This document shows, piece by piece, positions 6,164 through 13,686 of a DNA stretch of 64,000 bases; position 1 is the stretch's first letter, and the number at the start of each line of letters is the position of its first letter. Source of the stretch: a virus. The DNA lies in IMG/VR virus record IMGVR_UViG_3300048672_000527, positions 36,770-100,769 of that record; one strand, given 5' to 3'. The position numbers were made by a program, and so were the translations under genes. The notes under the pieces are model-generated. The model was not told where the DNA came from and made no database searches. It saw nothing but the letters and a program-made list of their open reading frames with translations.

Positions 6164-7750
6164 TCAGAATGAAAATAAGGAACTAAGTCTAGCATTTAGA
6201 CTTGGTTCTATATTTCTGACGGGTGGTTTAACATTCACCTGAGTAACATTTTTACTGTTACTGATATTGTTATTAACGACGGTTGGAGACGATTGAGTTT
6301 TAGAAGACTCATTTGTTTTAGCCGTCGTTTCTGCTACTGCAATACTCTTCGCCAGTTCTGCACTTTGAGCTTCACGTGGTGTAGTAGTGGGCTTGCTTGC
6401 TCTTAGTGCTGCAGCTTGTTTATCTCGTTCTTCCATGATTTTCATAGGATCATCTTGAAATAAGTCTGCTGCCTTACCACCAAGCCAGCTACCAAGTTTA
6501 TCTGCTCCTAGAGCTTTTGCACCATAATACCCAGCAGCACCAGCACCACCAACTGCAAGAGCTGGTAAAGCAACACTACCAAGTCCACGTACTGCTGTTC
6601 CTGCGAGTCCACCTAAGGCCCCTGCACCGGCGCCAGCAATACTACTAAGTCCACTTGCTGCAGATGATGCGAGTCCACCCATAGAACTCATTAGACTCAT
6701 AATGGCATTGCCGTTACTTGCACTTGGCTTGTCACCAGATGCTTTTGAGAATGGTGCTTTTAATTTACTTGTCAATGCAGACAGTAAATTACGTTTTGGG
6801 TCTTTCTTTTCCTTCTTTGTTTCCTCAGAAGATTTTGTTAGTTTCTTAAGTTCTGCTAGTTGTTCTTCGTTAAGTTTCAATAACTCCTCTTGCATACCTT
6901 CTTTAACACCACGGATGACACCATCTTTTTGTTGAGGAGATAGTGGGCCAAGTTTTCCCTCTACACCTTTGATTGCTTCATCACCAGCGTTGGTACTATT
7001 ATACAGATGCTCAAGAAGCTCGGTGATAGATGCAGCCTTATCCCCGCTTGTGGTTTTCATTGTAAAAGGAAGACCATTATCCTTCTTTTTTGTCTTTGGT
7101 GCGGCGGTCTGTTTTGGTTTATCTGCGTTCTTGAAGAAATCAAGTTCAGATACAGTTAGGCCGCCTTCCTTGTTAACGGCGTTATCATAGAACTTAAGTT
7201 CATCAAGCTTTTCGTCGTTCAAGTCAAGAGTACCACCTGAACGAGACTTGACAGCTGATTGTTCTTTCTTTAGACCGTCAATTTTCTCGCGGAGTTTAAG
7301 AATCTGGTCCGCCATTTCTAGAGAAAGTGCAGCAGCTTCCTTCTCCATCTTTGCACGTTTCTTTTTATCCGTCTCAGCATTAATCAGATTAGTACGATCC
7401 TGCCCCTCGGCACTATACTTCATCCAGTCAGCTGCTGTCTCTAGTTTCTTGGTTTCTTTTGCCTTTGCTTCTTCTTTCTTTGCTACCTTGGCATCAGTAA
7501 TTGATGCAGCCAGACCCCCGATAAATGTGTCCCCACCCTTACCAAGAAGTTGAGCTACACCCTTAGCAGTAAACATTGATTTAACATTTCCCGCCATCTC
7601 TCCTGCCTTGGCTTTCAGAAAACCCCCAGCACCAAGTGGTTTGTCAGACTTCTTTCCTTCTTTCTCGATCCGTTTGGTTAGATCAAGAACAGCTTTAATT
7701 AGTTTGTCTGATTGCTTATATTTCTTATCTTCTGTAATGATGGTAGTCAT
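6164..7750 (-). CDS. Probable tail tape measure protein (gp29-like)
   Basis: The product has 528 aa from ATG 7750; the frame is open from 7783, but 7750 directly follows the stop of the gp26 extension. It is Lys/Glu/Ala-rich and helical for the first 300 residues. It then has a Gly/Ala/Ser-rich hydrophobic stretch (about residues 360-430, including GLGSVALPALAVGGAGAAGY), then a Gln/Thr/Asn-rich end. This composition fits a tape measure, which sets tail length and resides in the tube. T4 gp29 is about 590 aa. Location immediately downstream of the frameshifted gp26 gene mirrors the chaperone-then-tape-measure order of other tailed phages. Sequence identity to gp29 is not evident by eye. A different hub protein is possible. 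Confidence 0.62.
   Translation of the reverse strand: MTTIITEDKKYKQSDKLIKAVLDLTKRIEKEGKKSDKPLGAGGFLKAKAGEMAGNVKSMFTAKGVAQLLGKGGDTFIGGLAASITDAKVAKKEEAKAKETKKLETAADWMKYSAEGQDRTNLINAETDKKKRAKMEKEAAALSLEMADQILKLREKIDGLKKEQSAVKSRSGGTLDLNDEKLDELKFYDNAVNKEGGLTVSELDFFKNADKPKQTAAPKTKKKDNGLPFTMKTTSGDKAASITELLEHLYNSTNAGDEAIKGVEGKLGPLSPQQKDGVIRGVKEGMQEELLKLNEEQLAELKKLTKSSEETKKEKKDPKRNLLSALTSKLKAPFSKASGDKPSASNGNAIMSLMSSMGGLASSAASGLSSIAGAGAGALGGLAGTAVRGLGSVALPALAVGGAGAAGYYGAKALGADKLGSWLGGKAADLFQDDPMKIMEERDKQAAALRASKPTTTPREAQSAELAKSIAVAETTAKTNESSKTQSSPTVVNNNISNSKNVTQVNVKPPVRNIEPSLNARLSSLFSF
6180..6208. terminator. Bidirectional hairpin between convergent gp32 and tail genes
   Basis: A 12-bp stem (6180-6191 with 6197-6208, one G-T wobble) closes a 5-nt loop. 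The plus side is followed by TATATTTCT, and the minus side by a TTATTTT run. It can terminate transcripts from both sides. It lies within the last codons of the minus-strand gene, only 17 nt past the gp32 stop. Confidence 0.7.
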
Positions 7751-7751
7751 T

Positions 7752-8626
7752 TTAGCCTCGCGCAGCCTTTTCGTTCTGTTCATTGATATGCTTATTCAGC
7801 ATCTCCACGTATATTTCCCGTTCAAAAGGCAACATATAATCCAAATCTGACATAGTGAAGTTATGGTGCTTCATTAATTTAAAATTCGTGTCGTAGTGAT
7901 TGAATAAGTTCTCGTGCGCGAGGCAAATTAAAAAAAACCTGCGATGCTATTGATAGCGTTCTTATTCTCAAAACCACAATGTGGGCAAGTCCACTCTGTC
8001 TTTAGTTCAATAGTGGGTATAGTCTCTATGAATTCGATAATTTTTGCAAATTCATCATCTGTTCGATTGTCCAAGAATGCAATAACCTCTTGTGTGTCTC
8101 CGTCTTTGGTGTGATATACTGTATCACCAAAGTATACGGATTCAATAGAAGATGCACAGACCTTCAATCTCTGTGCCGTTGCATCCTTTATTTCTGTAAT
8201 ATCAGATAAATCCTGCATTGAAGGATAACGCATTGTTAGTGCAAGTGAATCTGATAATTTGATATTCTTACTATGGGTATCCTTACGGATAACCTCTACC
8301 TTAGAAATATCAATCTTAATGGCGGTTTGTTTTTCACATGACTTACATGTTGCATCAACCTCTACTGATTCACCAACACTTTTACTACGGATTTGAACGA
8401 ATAGATATTCAATATCAAATGTAGTCAGGTCACCCGAGTAGTTATTCATACAGCTACGGACAACGGAATCGAGTGTGCTTAGAAGTGTTGATGTTTCTTC
8501 AGATTCTTGAGCTAATAGCAACGCCCGTTCTTCCTTGACAACAAATGGTCTAAATTTCACCTTCTTACCAGATGACGGAATAGTTACTTCATAGTAAGTA
8601 GCAGTGTCAATTTGCGATAGTTTCAT
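7752..8626 (-). CDS. gp26 with -1 frameshift extension (tail/baseplate assembly chaperone-like)
   Basis: If ribosomes slip -1 on the T8 run at 7930-7937, gp26 is extended past its TAA at 7928-7930. Reading continues through 59 further open codons to the TAA at 7752-7754. The extension includes MSDLDYMLPFEREIYVEMLN. It has no stop over its whole length and ends one base before the tape-measure start. The 0-frame reads GGT TTT TTT TAA, so the slippery heptamer is T_TTT_TTT, and a small CTCG/CGAG hairpin lies 8 nt beyond. The layout parallels lambda G/GT frameshifting upstream of the tape measure. The alternative is a separate small gene starting at an internal ATG, such as MKHHNFT at 7874 or MSDLDY at 7853; neither has a clear ribosome site. 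Confidence 0.6.
7911..7937 (-). promoter_or_regulatory. Candidate -1 ribosomal frameshift signal
   Basis: On the minus strand a run of eight T (7937-7930) spans the last two Phe codons and the first base of the gp26 stop. After an 8-nt spacer a short hairpin follows (CTCG CGCA CGAG, 7922-7911). The elements have the order and spacing of bacterial -1 slippery sites, although the stem is only 4 bp. Confidence 0.55.
7928..8626 (-). CDS. 26: Baseplate hub protein gp26-like (T4_baseplate family)
   Basis: This is the 232-aa unshifted product. The N-terminus (YYEVTIPSSGKKVKFRPF followed by VKEERALLLA) and the middle (FDIEYLFVQIRSKSVGE) match the T4 gp26/PF12322 pattern. Two CxxC pairs (CKSC near residue 100, CPHC near 220) could bind zinc. 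In T4, gp26 is a hub assembly factor. ATG 8626 was chosen over TTG 8638 because GGAG sits 6 nt upstream of it; it overlaps the end of gp16. The C-terminus AGFF lies on the slippery T run used for the proposed -1 extension. Confidence 0.82.
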   Translation of the reverse strand: MKLSQIDTATYYEVTIPSSGKKVKFRPFVVKEERALLLAQESEETSTLLSTLDSVVRSCMNNYSGDLTTFDIEYLFVQIRSKSVGESVEVDATCKSCEKQTAIKIDISKVEVIRKDTHSKNIKLSDSLALTMRYPSMQDLSDITEIKDATAQRLKVCASSIESVYFGDTVYHTKDGDTQEVIAFLDNRTDDEFAKIIEFIETIPTIELKTEWTCPHCGFENKNAINSIAGFF

Positions 8627-9017
8627 TATTAGCTCCAAGTTTCTTCTTAATCAAATCACTCAATTCGGCTGTTGTACCCGTAAACACAATAGAGTTATTT
8701 GTCACTGTTGCCGGTGTTTCTGGTGTAGGTGGTGTTATCTTTTGCTCTTTTTGGTGTGTGTCCACTACACGAGTATTCAAATCAGCTGCGGTTGTTAACA
8801 AAGTCGCCAGCACTTCATATGCCCGCGGGCTATCACTATTGCGCGCCATATCGAGAGCAAGCTCTAAAGCTTGATCTGCAGTCTTGGCAAGCCGACGCAG
8901 ATTATTACGTGCTTGTTCTGCATCTTCATGTACAGTGTTACTTTCAGCAATCACTGGCGGCAACGGGGATGGCGGGATAGGAGTTATATCAAAAACTTCA
9001 GAAATTTTATCAGTCAT
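8607..9017 (-). CDS. 16: Terminase small subunit gp16
   Basis: A 136-aa protein with the gp16 core: ARNNLRRLAKTADQALELAL, then SDSPRAYEVLATLLTTAADL as two long coiled-coil helices, and a Thr/Pro linker. It ends with a VTNNSIVFTGTTAELSDLIK segment like that near the gp16 C-terminus. gp16 forms rings that recognise concatemeric phage DNA and stimulate the gp17 motor. In T4, gene 16 lies between 15 and 17. Here gp15 and gp17 (43384 and 44106) overlap directly, and gp16 sits 35 kb away on the other strand within the tail-hub operon. It overlaps gp26 by 20 nt and the upstream tube-initiator gene by 1 nt. Confidence 0.82.
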   Translation of the reverse strand: MTDKISEVFDITPIPPSPLPPVIAESNTVHEDAEQARNNLRRLAKTADQALELALDMARNSDSPRAYEVLATLLTTAADLNTRVVDTHQKEQKITPPTPETPATVTNNSIVFTGTTAELSDLIKKKLGANNETIAN

Positions 9018-10258
9018 TATGTAGATTCCTCTTCATCAACATGTTGTTGTAGTGCAGCAGAAGCATTATTCAAATCACTTCCATTACCAGTGATCATATT
9101 ACCCAAAGAGGCGATAGAGTTCTTTAATTTAGCCGTAGCGCCAGGTACTGTATCCAGACTGCGCGATACCTGGTTAAACTGATTTCCCATAGACGAGAAA
9201 TTCACACCCAAAGAGGCAATATTACCTGGCATACCTTTAAGTCCAGCAACGACCCCAATTTTGCTTGCTGTGCCATTTAGATCAGTACGGACTTTAGCGA
9301 AAGGTTTTCCAAGACCAACCGAACTAAGGACTGTGTCGATTCCACCAAGCGTACCAGAAATAGAATTAACGGCTCCTGCAATCTGTCCCGCTGGCGCAGT
9401 AATAGCAGTTAGACTACGTCCTAGATTGGTAATACCAGAACCAAATGACACGAAGTTATTTGAAAGATCGCTGAAACTAGATAGCAAAGAACTTGCGCCA
9501 CTTATAGGTGACGTACCAAACAGACCCGCGATTGAACCAGACTGCGTACCCATTTCCGCACCAGCTTGAGAGCCGTAATTCGCCAGACTGTTCTCAATGT
9601 CTCTTGCTTCAAAGTTAAATGGCAGGCGGCCTGTATCTGTTGGTAAAGAAAGTGGGACAGTGCCGCCACCCGATGGACTTGTTGTTCCGATTGGTGTATT
9701 AACACCTCGTGTATTAGCAGAGTTTGCATCAGCAGCATACACACTTCCTGTATCGTAATCTTTAATCCAGTTCTTATACTGGAGTTGTACAGTCAAAGCA
9801 ATGACATCTTTACTATCATATGAGAGTGCAACGTCCTGAATTTGTTTTGGGTATGCATCAATCAATGTGACATTTAGAATGTCCTTATTATTCTTATCCT
9901 GTAGAACTATGTTCACATTACGCTTATATTCTTTGGCATATCCGACGAAGCGTGTTTTACGGTCATAGACTTTGTTCATCCAAGAATCAAAGAATACCTT
10001 GGCGGACATTTCATTATCTAAAATGAATGTCAACGTCACCGGTTCATACGAGATGCCATATGGCATAGTTAGATTTTCACCCCAGATTTTTGTATCTGCT
10101 GTGTCAATACTAACGCCGGGAATACTTACTGAGTTAGCAAACATGAATATGTCGGGTACATTCATACCCATGACGTTAACACGGTAGCGTGAACCGGTTG
10201 GTAAACCAACCGTGCGTACTCGGGTTTTAAAATTATCGTATGCGTCTTTTGTTGCCAT
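9017..10258 (-). CDS. 54: Baseplate tail-tube initiator-like protein (gp54-like)
   Basis: In this 413-aa protein, residues 1-170 resemble a tail-tube fold. SVSIPGVSIDTADTKIWG, then LTFILDNEMSAKVFFDSWMN and a final TVQLQYKNWIKDYD strand parallel the gp19 layout. The C-terminal 240 residues are Gly/Ser/Ala-rich with heptad-like hydrophobics. T4 gp54 has the same two-part plan (tube domain, then Gly/Ser-rich tail) and starts tube polymerisation on the gp48 cap. It abuts the upstream gene with no gap. A gp48-type protein is encoded at 12106, so the pair may be complete. The exact 48/54 assignment rests on architecture rather than clear identity. Confidence 0.62.
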   Translation of the reverse strand: MATKDAYDNFKTRVRTVGLPTGSRYRVNVMGMNVPDIFMFANSVSIPGVSIDTADTKIWGENLTMPYGISYEPVTLTFILDNEMSAKVFFDSWMNKVYDRKTRFVGYAKEYKRNVNIVLQDKNNKDILNVTLIDAYPKQIQDVALSYDSKDVIALTVQLQYKNWIKDYDTGSVYAADANSANTRGVNTPIGTTSPSGGGTVPLSLPTDTGRLPFNFEARDIENSLANYGSQAGAEMGTQSGSIAGLFGTSPISGASSLLSSFSDLSNNFVSFGSGITNLGRSLTAITAPAGQIAGAVNSISGTLGGIDTVLSSVGLGKPFAKVRTDLNGTASKIGVVAGLKGMPGNIASLGVNFSSMGNQFNQVSRSLDTVPGATAKLKNSIASLGNMITGNGSDLNNASAALQQHVDEEEST

Positions 10259-10840
10259 TTATTTTCTCAGCGAGTCAGCCCAGACTCTTTGTTTTGATGC
10301 TCCAACGAATCGTTCCACAGGTAGCATCATGGCCGTTGCCCAGTCTTCTGGTTTCACTTTCATATAACGAGATTTGACGTGATCAACCAGATAGTGTTTA
10401 ATACATGCTTGTGCGCCAGGTACATTACTCATCGCCATTACAGTCCCCCACTGGTACTTGAGTTTGGTATTGTTATCCAGCTTCTTGATACCCTGTATGT
10501 CCATTAGAGCTTTGAATAGTGCAAACCGCTCTTGATAGCCAAGATAGTGTAGGTTGAGACCTAGAAAACCACCAGGGACTTGCTTATAAGGAAACACCAT
10601 CGGAAACTGGTCATAATACGGTAGTTTCTCTTTTAGCTTTGGGTCATAGTAAAAGAAGTGTAATTGACCTGGTACTATATTTGAACGAAGATCATCTATA
10701 CCATCTCGCAATAACAACGCGTTCGGGGTTACTTTACCTTTAGCCATTAATTTCACCTGGTCATCAAACCATCGACGTGAGTCCTGGACCTGTTTAAGAT
10801 CCACGTGAAATTTGTCTAGAATAGGTCTTTTTATTGTCAT
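10259..10840 (-). CDS. Conserved virion-associated protein of unknown function (193 aa)
   Basis: The most distinctive region is PGQLHFFYYDPKLKEKLPYY followed by DQFPMVFP, which I recall as conserved in T4-like phages of aquatic bacteria without an assigned role. The rest is mixed alpha/beta with a basic C-terminus (GASKQRVWADSLRK). It overlaps gp4 by 4 nt (ATGA on the minus strand) and abuts the tube initiator gene, so it is a coupled member of the hub operon. A baseplate hub or head-completion role is plausible from context only. Confidence 0.55.
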   Translation of the reverse strand: MTIKRPILDKFHVDLKQVQDSRRWFDDQVKLMAKGKVTPNALLLRDGIDDLRSNIVPGQLHFFYYDPKLKEKLPYYDQFPMVFPYKQVPGGFLGLNLHYLGYQERFALFKALMDIQGIKKLDNNTKLKYQWGTVMAMSNVPGAQACIKHYLVDHVKSRYMKVKPEDWATAMMLPVERFVGASKQRVWADSLRK

Positions 10841-11274
10841 CCGAAAAGGTGTTTTTCTGTGAGTACTATGAATTCCATGTTATTCTTTTTACAGAAAGAA
10901 TCCGCAGCTGCCCACTTTGCTTGATTTACAGTGTATGTTGCAATCTCTTCTATGTATTTATTCGTTTTCTTTGATCTTTTTACCGGCGGTTTTGTCTGTG
11001 CATCCGGCTTGATTTCTATCAAATACTTCTTAAATGCATCACCCTTTTGAATAATAACCGCCATATCAACGAAATATCTGTGCATCTTATTATCAACAGG
11101 GGAATAATATGGAATAATAACTTCCTCTGAAGACATATAAACTATATCTGGGTGGTTGTCCGCCCATTTAAGCATTTTTAATTCCCATGATGATCTATAA
11201 ATTATATTATTAACATCCCCCACATATTTGTGTGGATTTTTCATTATATAACGGCCCTGCAAATATTTGCGCAT
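10837..11274 (-). CDS. 4: Head completion protein gp4 (TnsA-like nuclease fold)
   Basis: The 145-aa sequence YLQGRYIMKNPHKYVGD, then IIYRSSWELKMLKWADNHPD and a later YLIEIKPD strand match T4 gp4 (gp50). That family has a TnsA-like endonuclease fold; the E of SSWE, the D of YFVDMAV and the E-x-K of IEIKP are the probable active-site residues. In T4 it is needed to finish DNA-filled heads so that tails can attach. ATG 11274 was chosen because conserved YLQGRY precedes the later ATG at 11244. It is the first gene of the minus-strand operon and lies 34 nt downstream of a TATAAATA late promoter. Confidence 0.85.
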   Translation of the reverse strand: MRKYLQGRYIMKNPHKYVGDVNNIIYRSSWELKMLKWADNHPDIVYMSSEEVIIPYYSPVDNKMHRYFVDMAVIIQKGDAFKKYLIEIKPDAQTKPPVKRSKKTNKYIEEIATYTVNQAKWAAADSFCKKNNMEFIVLTEKHLFG

Positions 11275-11301
11275 ATGAATTCATTATCCCATAAATATTA
11301 G

Positions 11302-12072
11302 ATGATATATTTATACATTAAAACACATAATAAGACTGGTCTAAAATATTTTGGTAAAACTATAAGAAAAGACCCTTATTCTTATCTCGGGTCCGGTACT
11401 TACTGGAAAAAACATTTAGCGAAACACGGTAATGATATTCACACCGAAATTATAGGTGAATATGAAAATGAAATTTCATGTAGGAAAGATGCTATCCAAT
11501 TTAGTATTGATAATAATATTATTGAGTCAAAAGAATGGGCAAATTTAAAAATAGAAACACTAGATGGTGGGTGGGACCACATTAATACACTATCAAAAGA
11601 AATAAGATTGAAAAAATGGCATGAGTGGTGGGGATCGTTATCAGCCGAGGAAAAATTTCTTATTAATAAGAAAAAATCATCACCATCTGATCAAAATCAT
11701 TGGTTCAGAAAAGAACGATCGGGCAAAAATAACCCAAGATATGGGGCTACACTCAGTGAAGATCACAAATTACTTCTTAGTACAATTAACAGAAATAAAA
11801 TTGTAGTTAAAGACATCAATACAGGTAAAACCGTGGGTTTTATTGAAAAAACCCACCCCAATGTTATAGCAGGACTGTGGGTGAGTATTAATAATGGGCA
11901 CAAACATACCGAAGAATTTAAGACAAAAAGATCAGAACTAGCCAGAGAAAGATGTTATAAACCACCCTCACAAGTCGGAAAACTATGGTGGAATGATGGT
12001 AGTGTTAATATAAGAGCAGAAAATTCGCCTGGCACTAATTTCACACGTGGTAGAATAAAATGGAAACATTAA
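11302..12072 (+). CDS. GIY-YIG/NUMOD homing endonuclease
   Basis: The 256-aa product opens with MIYLYIKTHNKTGLKYFGKT, then SYLGSGTYWKKHLAKHG, the degenerate GIY-YIG block also found at 2425-2883 (minus) and 51851. A middle region (ERSGKNNPRYGATLSEDHK) looks like a NUMOD3 DNA-binding motif; the C-terminus has repeated aromatic/basic segments (GKLWWNDGSVN). Free-standing endonucleases of this kind cut cognate sites lacking the gene and spread by repair. It occupies the whole space between two divergent late promoters: its ATG is 6 bp before the minus-strand TATAAATA, and its stop abuts the TATAAATA at 12073. Arg codons are mostly AGA, unlike the CGT-rich virion genes. Confidence 0.75.
   Translation: MIYLYIKTHNKTGLKYFGKTIRKDPYSYLGSGTYWKKHLAKHGNDIHTEIIGEYENEISCRKDAIQFSIDNNIIESKEWANLKIETLDGGWDHINTLSKEIRLKKWHEWWGSLSAEEKFLINKKKSSPSDQNHWFRKERSGKNNPRYGATLSEDHKLLLSTINRNKIVVKDINTGKTVGFIEKTHPNVIAGLWVSINNGHKHTEEFKTKRSELARERCYKPPSQVGKLWWNDGSVNIRAENSPGTNFTRGRIKWKH
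11308..11315 (-). promoter_or_regulatory. T4-type late promoter driving the minus-strand tail operon
   Basis: TATTTATA on the plus strand is TATAAATA on the minus strand, 33 nt before the gp4 start. It lies inside codons 3-5 of the plus-strand homing endonuclease gene, so the two genes share promoter DNA. Confidence 0.7.
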
Positions 12073-12080
12073 TATAAATA
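12073..12080 (+). promoter_or_regulatory. T4-type late promoter upstream of baseplate operon
   Basis: A perfect TATAAATA directly follows the homing endonuclease stop codon and lies 25 nt before the ATG of the gp48-like gene. An AGAGG ribosome site follows. Confidence 0.75.
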
Positions 12081-12105
12081 TTACATTAACACAAAGAGGT
12101 ATTTA

Positions 12106-13164
12106 ATGAGCGATATTCAAATAGCAGCTCAACTGGCAAAGGCATCTGGACAATCTGTAGACGAGGTTTATAACGGTAAAAATCTTGACTATACTCTGTC
12201 TAGCGAGAGCCTGTCAAAATACAAAACAAAGAATCTCTGCTACCCAATTGATCTTGGTTCTACAGACTCAGAGTATGGCCAGCACCGAATTGTGTTCTTT
12301 ATCAATGCTCAAGGCGCATCGAAACTACAATCATCGAAAACTGCACCAACAGTTGAAATGCCACCTTCTCGTTTCTCTACAGCATCCGGCGAGGAAATAG
12401 CCAAAGCGCGACAACATGGCGGTGAATCTGTTAAGAATCTAGGTGATTCCATTGGTACTAATATAGGTTCTGATTCTGTACAACGAATTACGGCACCAAA
12501 GAAGCGTCTCGAGGCTGCTATTAGCCTCTATATGCCCGAGAATCTACAAAAGTCATATAGTGTTGGTTGGGGTGAGGTAGATGGGCAAGAATTTTCTGAT
12601 CAAGCTTTGCAACTTGAAATAGCCAACAATATTATTGATGGTATTAAGAACAATAAAATTTTAGATAAGGGGTGGGATAGTGCCAAAGCTCTTGCTGGTA
12701 ATGTAGCACGTAAAATCATAGGTAAGCAAGAATATCTACAAAAGGCTACAAGTATTACCCCTGGAAATACTAAAAGCGAGCAGCTATTCCGCAATGTCGA
12801 TTATGCCACGGTTCAGTTTGATTATAACTTTGCACCAAAGAGTGAGCAAGAATCTGCAAATGTTTTGAATATCATCCGTATGTTCCGTCACCACATGTTG
12901 CCAGAGTATTTGGATACAAAGTCATATCTGTTTATCTATCCGTCTGAGTTTGAGATTCGTTATTACTTTGGCGATACAGAGAATCGGAACTTAGAAACCC
13001 ATATGACCGCTGTGTTAACTAATATGAATATCAACTATAATCCGAACGGGCAGTTTACTACATTCAAGAATGGTATGCCAACGCATATTAACATTAGCTT
13101 GACGTTTAAAGAGTTGGCATACCCAACCAAGGAAACTAGTGGCGTTGATCGCCCGGGGGCTTAA
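12106..13164 (+). CDS. 48: Baseplate tail-tube cap, gp48-like
   Basis: This is a 352-aa protein. The C-terminal half has the tube-like signature: VDYATVQFDYNFAPKSEQES, then MFRHHMLPEYLDTKSYLFIY, IRYYFGDTE and a final INISLTFKELAYPTKE strand. This is typical of T4-type gp48, which caps the central hub and seeds the tail tube. It is followed by gp53 with a 3-nt gap, and stands at the head of a coupled baseplate operon directly behind a late promoter. The N-terminal 150 residues are less conserved by eye. gp54 is the alternative, but a gp54-like gene is already present on the minus strand. Confidence 0.75.
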   Translation: MSDIQIAAQLAKASGQSVDEVYNGKNLDYTLSSESLSKYKTKNLCYPIDLGSTDSEYGQHRIVFFINAQGASKLQSSKTAPTVEMPPSRFSTASGEEIAKARQHGGESVKNLGDSIGTNIGSDSVQRITAPKKRLEAAISLYMPENLQKSYSVGWGEVDGQEFSDQALQLEIANNIIDGIKNNKILDKGWDSAKALAGNVARKIIGKQEYLQKATSITPGNTKSEQLFRNVDYATVQFDYNFAPKSEQESANVLNIIRMFRHHMLPEYLDTKSYLFIYPSEFEIRYYFGDTENRNLETHMTAVLTNMNINYNPNGQFTTFKNGMPTHINISLTFKELAYPTKETSGVDRPGA

Positions 13165-13167
13165 TAT

Positions 13168-13686
13168 ATGTATTTTGGTGAATTTCCAAGTATTCTGTAT
13201 CAGTTCAATATTAAGGGTAAGAATGTCCTTAAGGTAGTTCGTGATATCACATTAAATGTTCGGCCATTAGAAGATATTCTTAATAACATCGAGTTATATA
13301 ACGACTATGATATTGAAGATGGAGATACACCAGAGGTTATCTCCGAGAAAATTTATGGTACACCTTTTTATCACTGGATTATAATGCTGGTCAACGAAAA
13401 ATATGATTATACAGAGGATTATCCTCTAAGCAATGACAAGCTATCTACGTTTGTAACTCAGAAGTATGGTAGTGGTAATGAGTACGCTATTCACTCGTTG
13501 TATGGACGCCCACACTATGAATATCTGGGTAAAGTAGTTGACTCTAATATACCAGGTGCAGCTGCAATTAGTAATTTTGATTATGAATTTAGACTGAACG
13601 AGGCTAAGCGTCGTATCCGTGTCGTAGCTCCGGTGTACATTAATAAATTCAGTAATGATTTAACAGAAGCATTCAATAATGGCTGA
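13168..13686 (+). CDS. 53: Baseplate wedge subunit gp53
   Basis: The 172-aa product contains DGDTPEVISEKIYGTPFYHW followed by IIMLVNEKYDYTEDYPLS. This is the LysM-like core shared by gp53 proteins (compare T4 RPEELANAIYGNPQLYWVLL). The C-terminus KRRIRVVAPVYINKFSNDL matches the T4 IKIIAKSDINSFMNDL region. gp53 joins wedges around the hub to close the six-fold baseplate. It overlaps the next gene by 8 nt. Confidence 0.9.
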   Translation: MYFGEFPSILYQFNIKGKNVLKVVRDITLNVRPLEDILNNIELYNDYDIEDGDTPEVISEKIYGTPFYHWIIMLVNEKYDYTEDYPLSNDKLSTFVTQKYGSGNEYAIHSLYGRPHYEYLGKVVDSNIPGAAAISNFDYEFRLNEAKRRIRVVAPVYINKFSNDLTEAFNNG

